A DNA stretch of 46,000 nt from Glandiceps talaboti (Eukaryota; Hemichordata; Enteropneusta; Spengelidae), in the NCBI RefSeq assembly GCF_964340395.1, contig NC_135553.1, positions 22,120,949-22,166,948 on the forward strand, given 5' to 3'. The position numbers were made by a program, and so were the translations under genes. The notes below the pieces were generated by a model that did not search any database, was not told the DNA's origin, and saw nothing but the letters and a program-made list of their open reading frames with translations. Shown piece after piece: positions 36,475 through 46,000 of this stretch; position 1 is the stretch's first letter, and every line of letters begins with the position of its first letter.

Positions 36475-39400
36475 ATGCAAATTATCAAAAGATTTCAAAA
36501 TTTTGACTCAGAACTGGGAGGTTTTCATCAAGTTGTTCAGTAGCTGACAAAGCCAGATAATAAACTTTTCCAGCATTTGGCAACATTGGTCACCTGAACA
36601 AGTGCCTTCTTCTTACTGGTGTTGACAATGAACAAACAACCAAACAACTTTATTTGCATATATCTATCAAATGACTACAATTCCATTCACCATGGTATTT
36701 GACAGATATATTGAATTTATCGTAATCATTATCGTTAGACTAGTCTATTACATGTAGGGGTTGAAGGGTACTCAGTGAGGGACATATAGTATTTTGTAAT
36801 GTAATGAAGTTACCTTTTCTTTTATAATATCTTAATGATTGACTTGAAAGTCTTTTTAAAAAAAATCACAGACATTTATTCATTTAAAGAAAGAAGCACT
36901 TAAGCATGTATATAAATTCTTCACACATAACTTTTGTATGTAGGTGTAAACTCTGGCATTTAAGAGAAAAAGAGAAAAAAATATAGAGTTTATTTTAGTA
37001 AAGGAGTGTTCTTAAAAATTTCAATATTTAGTCAAATTATGTTGTAAAATTTACAGATACATCAGGTAGTTGTTTCATCTAGAACTTTTTATTTTAAGAA
37101 AACAGTTAAAGTGGTCATATGGATGAGGTTTGGGTATTTATTTTGGATTTTTTAATTTATAAAACAATGTTTATCATGGCTTTCTACTTGACATATGAAT
37201 GTGAAACAGGATAATGTCAAGTCCTTGTTTGTAACTCCATAAAATTGCAGAAGATAAGTAAATGTATAAAATATTTGTTATTGGACGGACAGTAACAAAC
37301 TTTTTTACTCATTGTTTTAGCATTTTGCAATGTAATGGCTTACAAACATGGAATTGGTCAATGTAATTTTATATTGATTTTTGAAGTAGGATGCTATGAT
37401 AAAAAATGTGTTTTTATAAATTAAATATCTCAAAAATCAATACCCAATTCTCATTCATATGACCATTTTAAGACTGCTGTAACACAGAAATAATGAAGGG
37501 ATAGACCATTTAACGCTTTATTTACACACAAAATATTGTACGCATATTTACTGTTAGACTGATTTTTACTGTCATTAAACAAATCAAAATATAATGAAGT
37601 TGAACAGAGCAGTTGTATTTTTCTACATTATCAACGCAGGCTATCCAATTTCAAGACTCCTAAGAGAATTATAACGTACTTAGGGAGTTTTGTTAGTCTC
37701 CCTATCTTACAACCAATTAGTCTTAGTTACAGATGAAAACATTGTGCATAGTTACAGCATAATAGAAGTATGCTTTGAAGTCTGTATGAATAATATGTCC
37801 TTGAAGAAATATACGAGGGTTTTTTTTTGTAATCAAGAATTTTAGCAGGCGATGTACGAAATTGATTTGTCGAAGAACATACATTAGTGGGTTGACAAAG
37901 AGCGGTATTGTGAAAATGCTTCATGCACTAATTAACAGCAGGCTGTTCAGTAAAATAAAGTCATTTCCTGTCGAAATGAGAGGTACTTTCAGTTGGTAGG
38001 GATATAAACATACATCCCGTGCAGGCAGTTGCTTTTTAGATAGTTAACATAATATATATTTTATCTGTATTAAGTTCGCTAACGATCTCAGCTTCACTTT
38101 GATTAATTTGTATTTATTTATTTATTTATTTTCAATTCTTGACGGTATAGTGGTTATTTACAAAGATTAGACTATAAAACCTCACTAACTGTGACTTGTT
38201 GCTATTTTTAGAAATATTTGCCGGTTGTAAAATGAGCGTTTGAAATGAAATGGTTTACTTGCTCTGAGTAGCAGTGACTTTGCTACATGTTGATGGTTGT
38301 GTGTATACTGGCTTGATGTCAGTATGTAAACAGTTGTGAATCACAAACGGACCAATAGACCTGTTGCCAGTTCCAAGATGCAATTGCATGTCTCCCTATA
38401 CAATGCCATGTATTCTGTAAATGCAGGGGGGGGGGGGGGGCAGGGGTTGCACCTGTTACTGAATGTGATGGTTGTCACCTTGTTCATACCCAGGATTTAC
38501 CAGTCAAATTCTTCTCCGTCATTGATGGTGTTTAGTCTTCATTCTGTAAAATCGCTCGCAGTCGAAGAGATCAACAAATACATATTTTTTTCCCATCATT
38601 TCACGAGGAAAGTGTTATTTTAAATGTAATAAAAAACAAAACAATCCTAAATATTACAACACAAGTGACATTGTTTCACGTAATATGCATCTTGGAACCA
38701 GAAATTGACTATTATTAGTCCTTTGTCATCAAATTGTAAATTGATATTTTTTGGAGACTGACTGGGTTTCAGATTTGATTCCTTTGCAATCATACCTTTG
38801 AGCATGCAAGTACAACAACAACAACGATAAGGTAAAAATTCTGAAAATATGTCTGTTTAGTTACAACTACTGAGGTTGTAAATTAGACTAAATCCAAGTG
38901 CCAAAGGAAACATGTCATGCTTTATGTTGATTTCTATGTGAAATGTACACGTGAAATAGCATGGATTGTGAGATATCCAATATCACCATTTTAATTTCTA
39001 TAGATTGTGTATCTGTTATGTGACCCATCTAGGCTGTGGAATCTATATTATGTATGTTTAGCAATTTCCATTGTGGAAATTTTTGGATGTATAAAATGAG
39101 GACATTAACGCAATTGTGACCATTTTTTGGGGTGAGAGTAAAATGAAATTCATAAAAATGTAGAAGTGTTGATATCAGTTCACCACAATAGCTTCATTTT
39201 ACATCAAATTCCACTTGTAAACAGCCAATGGGAATCACTTGGTTTTCAAAGAATTTCCAGTGGAGGATCTCCAGTTTTGAAAGCAAACAACTCTGGGATA
39301 ACCTGTATGGGATGTATTAATTTTGTAGACTTTTTTTGTTCAACTATGCAGCATGCACAGTTACGGCTTATATACAGCAGAACAGTATTGGTTCAATCTT

Positions 39401-40046
39401 GTAACATGCACAGATGGGCTTATGGCAAAATGGTATGGGTTCAACCATGAAGCCAGACTGTAACATTGTTGTTCATCCCTAATAAGCCACTGGGAATGGT
39501 AGCTGATAGCATGGCAGGAATATCTTACACATTACCATGTACAGTCAGACTTATGGCAAAACAGTATCATGTGGTTCGCAATGCAGTACAACTCCGTCCA
39601 TTACACTGGATGTGTCGTAGCACATTGAATTTTACATGCATAAATAACACAACCAAGCAATATCTTTATTTTTTACAATTGTTGTAACTGGAGCATTTTG
39701 GTAGTGTTTTTTCTTGACATGTTATGACTTGTTTGTTATGTTGTTTACATCCTGAGGTTCATTGCTTTAGAATCACCTATAGATAAACTGTGTCTGTGTA
39801 GGTACGCCATATCAATTGTGCAATGTGGTGACAAATGATAAAACCTTGTGATTTACCAGCATTCAATAATGCATATGACAGGCAGTTTAATATACTTCAG
39901 GATGTACATAATTAGAATAAGTCATTTAATATACGTCATATGAAACTGACCCCATTCTGATTGAAATCTGATTAAGTGAATATGGCTTGATTTCTGTATT
40001 TACTTCAGATTTCCTGTGTTTATTGTTGTTTGTTCTTTTTTGTTCT

Positions 40047-40112
40047 GTGAATGAATGAATGAGTGAGTGAGTGAGTGAGTTAGTGAGTGAGTGAGTGAGT
40101 GAGCGAGCGAGC
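40047..40112. repeat. (GAAT/GAGT/GAGC)n microsatellite
   Basis: Tetranucleotide units change from GAAT through GAGT to GAGC. The tract directly abuts the left arm of a fold-back element, and the other end of that element is also GCTCACTC, so the microsatellite may have grown from the element end. Confidence 0.92.
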
Positions 40113-40424
40113 GCCTTCTTCCTACATCTGACACAATACCATTGGAGTTCACGTTCTAATCTCGCACATACATCCATGGTGTAACCAATCAAAATCTGCC
40201 TTACAGTTAACACTCCAAGATTAAAGTTGAAAACAAACAGAACCACCAAAACAATAACATCATTGTCTCTGCTTTTACCTGCAGCTGTTTTCAAACAGTG
40301 TGCTGAGGGTCTGCACCATTAAGTTTTGGTGTAAGGCATGTTGTCATGGTTACACAATGGGTGGGATTTAAACGTGATGAACTCCTATGGCATTGTGTGA
40401 GATGCAGGAAGATGGTGCTCACTC
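40101..40424. mobile_element. Fold-back element with about 95-105-bp inverted arms
   Basis: The left arm (about 40101-40204) and right arm (40331-40424) pair as imperfect reverse complements: 'ccttcttcctacatctgac' against 'gagatgcaggaagatgg', 'catggtgtaaccaatc' against 'catggttacacaatgg', and 'tctgccttac' against 'gtaaggcatg'. A loop of about 125 bp lies between. The target duplication is unclear because of the left microsatellite. Non-coding, probably a non-autonomous DNA element. Confidence 0.7.
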
Positions 40425-41208
40425 TCAGAACAACGAAATCAAAAATGAGTGACAATAAATGAAAAGGATGTAAATAAATTGTGCTGTCTTCACTGTCATC
40501 AAATTTTAAACAGACTGAACTGAGCCAAAAGCTAACGTCACTATTGATTCTTTGAATAAGTGCTCAACAAACCAGCAATAATATATGGCTAAATCTCTAT
40601 GATTATTTGCACTTTAAATAACCAATCATTATACAAACTGTCAACAACTTTCAACTTTAAAGGAATATGGCATTGTTAATATACTTTGAATCAAGTTGTA
40701 ATGTTAATAATTTTTTTGTAAATCATGCATATACTGCTATTAATGTAAAATGCACCTTTTCATTTTGACAAGGCCAGTGTAGTTGTAATATTCACTGCTT
40801 TCTATGTACAAATAAATTTAGTATTATTTTACTCGTATAATTTTCTGGAATTCAATCTATGAAAAATAAATCTGTTGGTGTGATAGCAAAAACGAAAGGT
40901 ATAAATCATATTGTAATGTATCGAAGAGGGCGCATGTCTACTCTTACCAACCTCAATGCGCCATCTTTCCTTGCCTTTGCCTGTCTCGTTTTCATTCAAG
41001 TTACATTTTAGTTGTAGGCTTAGGATAGAGAAGAAAGGAAATAACTGTTTACTAAAATAATTTTAAAAACAAGGTCGTGTTTATTGTAGTAGATGTGAAA
41101 GGGAACGAGCAGACTTTACTATGGTTGGGTGCATGCGGCTGAAGTTCTGATTGTCGGCGGAGGGGGGGGGGGGCTGACTGTTACAGTCGTTCACTGCGTG
41201 CATGTTAT

Positions 41209-41233
41209 GTTTTCTTTTCTTTTCTTTTCTTTT
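41209..41233. repeat. (TTTTC)n microsatellite
   Basis: About five units of TTTTC ending TTTTG. A poly-G run (41162-41173) lies just upstream. Confidence 0.9.
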
Positions 41234-41433
41234 GTTAGTTTTTATGTTTTTGTTTTGTTAATGGCTCCCTTATTCAGGCATTAAGCCTTTGAATAAAAGT
41301 TTGCAAAGCTATGAAACAGCAGTGAGAGTTGTAGTGGCCTAGTTGATACAGTTCAGCACACAATATCTATACATAGCTAAATAGTAATTAAAAAATACAC
41401 ATCATCACACATCAACTGAATAACTAAAATTAT

Positions 41434-41439
41434 TTTATT
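41434..41439 (-). terminator. Candidate polyadenylation signal for the minus-strand gene
   Basis: AATAAA on the minus strand, about 350 bp downstream of the possible 3' UTR exon start at 41790. It would end a transcript whose stop-codon exon is spliced at 42422. Confidence 0.3.
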
Positions 41440-41790
41440 TACAATAAAATCCATCTATTTCAAAAATAATATAACAACGTGTGCTCTAAAGGAGACACTG
41501 TTAATACAAGGGACGGAAGGTTTTGGTAAAAATCAACGATATGTCGATATGTCCATGTATAGGTGCTGATTACTACTCTATGGTTATAAGCCAATACGTT
41601 CAGAATGTTTTCTTGTCATCTTCAGCTTGTAGTCACAGTTCAGCATCGTCGTAAACCACACAGCCTCTTTTACGGCACCGCCAGTCACGTAAGAAATATC
41701 AGTTCTGGTTTCACAGAATGCAGTTTGGTAACGATTTACAGTCTCAAACATTGTTTTTCGACTTCTTCCTCCAAATCAGACCAATTCTAC
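41440..41790 (-). other. Possible 3' UTR exon of the coiled-coil gene
   Basis: On the minus strand a pyrimidine-rich 3' splice site (CTCTTTTTTATGTTTTTTAAAG) precedes base 41790. All three frames soon meet stops, so it would be untranslated. It is proposed because the stop-codon exon at 42422-42548 ends in a strong donor and therefore needs a downstream partner. The lower boundary is set only by the nearby AATAAA and is approximate. Confidence 0.3.
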
Positions 41791-41989
41791 CTTTAAAAAA
41801 CATAAAAAAGAGAGATATTTTATATTCCTTATCTGGATAAAGATGAATTCATGAATTTAAATCTTTAGTGAGGGGTAACAACACTATAGCTAATTGGACG
41901 ACCACGTCGAAATATTTTATGCTACCAGTGAGAGATGGACCACTAACAGAAAATGTTATCTTTAAAGCGGATGAAGCAATTCTTTACAT

Positions 41990-42047
41990 CATATATCATA
42001 TCATATCATATCATATCATATCATATCATATCATATCATATCATATC
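41990..42047. repeat. (ATATC)n microsatellite
   Basis: About eleven units of a five-base repeat (CATAT/ATATC). It lies within an intron or downstream region of the minus-strand gene and produces short false frames. Confidence 0.95.
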
Positions 42048-42435
42048 AAATATCACACATCTAGATAGACAAGAAATCTGGTGTCACGTGACCATCATTA
42101 TTCGATGTTTCACTCGACAGCAAATCCGGTGGTCAAATATATTTGTAAGTACAATAATGATCTACATTGTGGTTCCAATTAATTAAACGTTATCACTTAA
42201 CAGTATAGCTTGGTGGAAAACCGTTTTAAAAGTTAAAAGTTGGAAAACAATGCGTAACAAAATATTGACATCTAGTAGAAGTCAAGTTGACTGATATAAC
42301 GTTCATTAAATTATAGAAGTCACGTGAGAAATTGCGATGTTTGTTATTATTACCAAACAACTTCACCATCTTTAGTCATAGATTTATATAATCATTTTGT
42401 AATCTGTGTAGAAACACTCACCTGTATTATCTTTA

Positions 42436-42548
42436 TTACAGTCTCACAGAGAATAAGTCTTTCTCTGCTTCCTCTGTCTTCACTCCAATATTTGTTGTCA
42501 TTATCTTAGAACCATCACCACTCTGTCGTTCTGAACGGTGTCTGGAAC
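42436..42548 (-). CDS. Coiled-coil gene: last coding exon
   Basis: After CAAATTTGCAG the minus strand enters a 113-bp coding stretch in phase 1 that stays open to a TAA at 42436-42438. Joined to the large exon (which ends in phase 1) it completes a Ser codon and adds 36 further residues: a Ser/Arg-rich start (SRHRSERQSGDGS) and a short acidic tail ending DLFSVRL. This replaces the few residues (SEY) that intron read-through would give. The exon continues 14 bases past the stop to a strong donor (TACAG|GTGAGT, exon end 42422), implying a spliced 3' UTR. The short stop-to-junction distance should not trigger nonsense-mediated decay. An AATAAA overlaps the stop (42432-42437), giving another possible end. 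Confidence 0.7.
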
Positions 42549-42846
42549 CTGCAAATTTGTTTGAGAGGTCGATCAGTTGTTGATTATACATATCGCCCTC
42601 TATCCGTTGATAGGGGAATTCGCCGTTCCTCTGTGTGACCTTTCACTTGTTACAATACTGTTATAGGTTCAAATTCAAGCGAATTTACTACTGCATTGGG
42701 TAACCATGGTAATTGATATTGAACTTTATATCATTCTTGATAGTTGAGATATCAGCACAAAATCCTGTTATATTTTTAGAGACAGAATAATATCTAATTT
42801 AAATATTATAAATTGTTATCTATAAATAGGAAATATTAATACTCAC

Positions 42847-44931
42847 TGTTCTGTACTTTGGAATCTTCTCTGATGATGGATTTGATGTTTTGTAATCTCT
42901 CTCCTATCACCATTATCTTCTCCATTTTTACTTTTACATATTCCTCTGTTGTCATTAGCATTTTCTGTTTTTCCAACATGGTCTGTTCTTGCTGTGATAT
43001 CTCTCTCAACTTTTGTTCAGCGGCCTTCTCTCTTAGAATGACTGTTTTTCTTTCGTCTTCCAGTTTTTCTTTCAAGTTCACAGCTTCTATCATCTTTTTA
43101 CTCATTGTTCGTTTTTCGTTGTCCAAGGAGACTCTGTCCAAGTGAAGTTCTTCTCCTGTCGTTTCCAGAGATTGTTCTATGTCTCTAAGACGAATTTCAC
43201 TTCTCTTTATATCTTCCAGACGTACTTCTACTTCCCTTCCGATCTTTTCCATCTCTTTTCGACGCCTGTTCTGAATTTTCTCCTTCTCAACTAACTTATC
43301 ATACCATTCGTAAAGTCTGTTTGATAGGTCGTTGACATCCCTCTGTTTGTTTTCGAACTCAGCATCCTCTTTCTTTAACTCCTTTTCTTTCTGTGACAAG
43401 TTTTCTTCTTTTGTATCTAACAAAAGTTTCTTTAATTCTATCTTTGCTTCCAGATTTTCCAATTCTTCTGATCTTTTGATTAGCATTTTCTTTTCTATGT
43501 CCAATCTGTTTGAACATTCTTTTATGCGCCCTTTAGATGAGGCTAAGCTGAGTTCTTTTTCACGAAGACACTTTTCTTTTAGCTCAATGATGTTTTCTTT
43601 TTCCATCATATCAGCTATTAGCATCTTGAGAAACGCTTCCTTTGACGACAGTTCTTGTTGTAGATTTTTTAGTTCCTCTGACTGTTTCATCAAGGCTTCT
43701 TCTTTCATTTGTGTTGACTTGGTGTAAGTTGTCAGTTTTTCATTCCCTTCACTCAAGTTCTTTTTCATTTCATCATTTTCCTGTTTCATCTTTGTAACCT
43801 TAACTTCTCTTTCTCTAATCTCGTTTTCCTTTGCTGTCAGTTCTCTACCTGTCTCCTCTTGAATATTTAGTCTTGCCTCAAATTCAGTTATTTTCTTTTC
43901 TAGTTCTGCCTCTCTTTCCTTCATTAGATCCATACGTGATACAAGTTCATTTTCCTGTATTTGCATTTTGTTTTGGGCAGATGTCAGTTTTTTATACTCC
44001 TCCCTTAGTCTCATTGCCTTCTGCTCCTCAATAATATCTTCCATCATAACCATTTCCATCATTTCTCTCTCAATTTCTTCTTCTTTCGAATCTATATTGT
44101 GTTCCCGCTCATCCAAATCAGATTGTTTGTCTTTCAATGTGGCGTCCTTGATAGCCACACTTTTCACCAGTTCTTCAGCCTTTTCCTCTCTTTTTACACA
44201 CATCAACTCTTTTTCTTCCAGTCTCTTTTCTGTCTCACCAATCTCGGTCAACTTCTGTTCCACCATGATCTCTGCTTCGCTCATTGAACTTTCTTTCTGG
44301 TTCAAACAAACTTCTCTATTGTTGAGTTCTACTTCGCTGAAATGAATTTTCCTTTTGGTTTCTTTTACTTCCTCCTCCTTCCGTTCAAGTTCTCTGACTT
44401 TTGCCTGCAGCCTCCTGCTTTGCTCGTTGAGGGTGTCCTCAATCAGAGTCATCTCAATCATCTTTCCATCAACTTTATCTTTCCTTGCACGCAGTATCTG
44501 CTCTCTATCATCTAAATGACACTGGCTTTCATTAACTGCTGCTTGTCTCTTAGCTACGGCTGTCATCGCTTCTTCTACCTTCCCCTCTTTCTTTTCAATT
44601 TGTCGTTGTCTGTCATTTAGTCCCGTCTCCCTGCTAGTCACACTTCTCCTTTCGTTTTCGAGATGCCTTTCTCTGTTTCCCAGACTTTCTTCCTTTTCCT
44701 GGAGATTCCTATCTCTCTCATCTAATATTTCTTTCTCTATACGAAGTTCATTTTTGGTTGTTTCGAGCTGTTGTTGGGTTTCGTCTAATAGTTGTTCTCT
44801 GTTCTCAAGATCTTTGAGTTTCCGTTCTCCTTCGTCTTCTTTTTCAGAAATCGCTTTCTGTTTCTCGTCAAGTTCTATCTTCAGTTTGTTCAATTCGTCG
44901 TTCTTTCGAACAACTTCATTTTCACGATTCT
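42847..44931 (-). CDS. Large coiled-coil exon (about 695 residues), unknown family
   Basis: A single 2085-bp open exon on the minus strand. The 3' splice site is CTTTTCTTCATTTCAACAG before 44931, and the donor is ACA|GTGAGT after 42847. It is phase 1 at both ends. An unspliced frame continues to an ATG at 44971, but those 13 residues are the intron's pyrimidine tract and are unlikely to be used. The protein is nearly all Glu, Lys, Arg, Gln, Leu and Met in heptad-like order with no Pro, typical of a long parallel coiled coil. Repeated phrases such as LDERDRNLQEKEESL and NRERHLE recur. Two segments about 133 residues apart align (around CHLDDREQ and SDLDEREH), showing internal duplication. No membrane segment, motor or enzymatic motif was seen. 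Similarity to myosin tails or golgins would be expected from composition alone and is not evidence of function. Confidence 0.88.
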
Positions 44932-45345
44932 CTGTTGAAATGAAGAAAAGAAATGAATCATACATATACATTGTATGATGGGTTGCCTTGGGACCAATAC
45001 ATATAGGTGAAGTCGTATGGCTAGATCATATGTTGTGTGAACTTACAAAATTGAGTTTTGATAATAGAAAATGCAATAATTGATATCACAAGGACAAATG
45101 ATCGCATACGTCAGGTGAGAGAAGTAAAATATGTCTGGTTGTCATTCCAATAGGTATATAATTCACTTTTATTATGTAGTGATTGTCTTCGTGAATTAGA
45201 AATTATATATATACGCTCAATTTGTAAGTTGTTCTAAGTAATTTTGCACATGATAGTAAATGTAGCAATTTCACTTCATTTTTTTTATCGTATCCACTGA
45301 TTTATTTTTACTAGTAGACGTATAAGAACTAATAAAATTACTTAC

Positions 45346-45636
<291 letters not shown>

Positions 45637-45931
45637 AAAAGAAAGAGAGTCACCACTTTAATAAACGATGTGATTATTACAGTAACTGTAGAAATACTTT
45701 TATTATAAAAACATGGTGTGCGTGAAGAGTATATGAGGAACTGTAGAAATTTGGTATGCAGCAGCAGCAACAACATTCACAAAAACCACTCTTGTTCAAA
45801 AATTATTTCGACTTATGTTTATCAAACTCAAAGGAAAGACATGGATTGTGTAAACAGTGCACGTCACCTTTAGAGAACAAAAATATAAGTTTGGATGTCT
45901 ATTTTTACACGAAAAAAGTTTTCAATCTTAC

Positions 45932-46000
45932 CTTGAGTACATGTTGTCAACATTGACAAAGAATATCGTCTTGAGCAAATCATTTTCAATGTAATATCGG
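45932..46000 (-). CDS. Possible further upstream exon, cut by the window edge
   Basis: On the minus strand a strong donor (CTCAAG|GTAAGA) follows base 45932. In the phase needed by the 45504 exon the 69 bases are open and encode DITLKMICSRRYSL...TTCTQ. 'ITLKMIC' could be the B strand with the first cysteine of an immunoglobulin-like fold, pairing with the cysteine in 'NWCVDV' of the next exon. The spacing of about 40 residues is short for that fold. Another frame is also open, so the call is weak. Confidence 0.35.

Larger units (their letters stand above)
33997..42421. other. Region between the convergent genes (3' UTRs and intergenic)
   Basis: About 8.4 kb without a convincing protein-coding frame. 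It probably includes the exchanger 3' UTR on the left and a 3' UTR exon of the minus-strand gene on the right. It holds two fold-back elements (34101-34583, 40101-40424), a 45-bp minisatellite (36054-36267), (ATTG)-type, (GAGT), (TTTTC) and (ATATC) microsatellites, and poly-G runs near 38427 and 41162. A diverged repeat of a 'catgcacag...cttat' unit makes two open frames at 39166-39687 that I do not accept as genes. Confidence 0.65.

Noticed and set aside
39166-39687. Two plus-strand frames of 94 and 73 residues
   Set aside because: They overlap a degenerate repeat (units near 39352, 39403 and 39535) and have no recognisable domain or splice context.
41605-41796. Plus-strand frame of 63 residues
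   Set aside because: Lies opposite the possible 3' UTR exon of the minus-strand gene and has no domain or splice support.
44932-44971. ATG at 44971 as the start of the coiled-coil protein
   Set aside because: The 40 bases upstream of 44931 are a strong pyrimidine tract and CAG of a 3' splice site, and a phase-matched exon lies upstream, so the ATG is intronic.
42858-44978. Plus-strand frames of 62-131 residues rich in Ser and Phe
   Set aside because: Antisense shadows of the Glu/Lys-rich coiled-coil exon on the minus strand.

Overview
This is AT-rich animal nuclear DNA with long introns, GT-AG splice sites, many microsatellites and small non-autonomous transposons. The protein families and the very frequent palindrome TACATGTA suggest a marine invertebrate (for example a mollusc, another lophotrochozoan, or an invertebrate deuterostome). 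The sequence alone does not settle the phylum. There are no bacterial-style operons, CRISPR arrays or recognisable RNA genes.

Plus strand, 1750-33996: a complete-looking coding region for a plasma-membrane Na+/Ca2+ exchanger (NCX/Calx, SLC8 family). I rebuilt it from nine coding exons whose intron phases match throughout (1,1,0,2,1,1,0,0). The order is: N-terminus with the alpha-1 repeat and the first five membrane segments (1813-2488); a possible 26-residue cassette exon in the cytosolic loop (12025-12102); loop (15522-15754); start of Calx-beta 1 (17396-17559); rest of Calx-beta 1 (25136-25365); Calx-beta 2 (27686-28027); loop and start of TM6 (31789-31967); alpha-2 repeat (32979-33314); last two membrane segments and stop (33760-33996). 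The protein is 824 residues with the cassette exon and 798 without. No frameshift or premature stop was seen.

Minus strand, 42436 to the right edge: the 3' part of a second gene, convergent with the exchanger. A 2.1-kb exon encodes about 695 residues of almost uninterrupted, highly charged coiled coil. It is followed by a short C-terminal exon (42436-42548) and preceded by a phase-matched 53-residue exon (45346-45504). Another possible exon runs off the window (45932-46000). All of its introns in the window are phase 1. The short upstream exons have a weak immunoglobulin-like look. I do not recognise the protein as a named family.

The exchanger introns and the 8.4 kb between the two genes hold mobile and repeated DNA: two copies, in opposite orientation, of a TA-flanked MITE; three copies of a roughly 260-275-bp element with hAT-like ends; a TA-flanked fold-back element about 100 bp after the exchanger stop; another fold-back element at about 40.1-40.4 kb; several dispersed or tandem duplications; minisatellites with 28-, 30- and 45-bp periods; and long (CA), (GT), (GA), (ATATC), poly-C and poly-G tracts. 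The (GA) tract is unusual because it lies directly against a 3' splice site and forms its pyrimidine tract.
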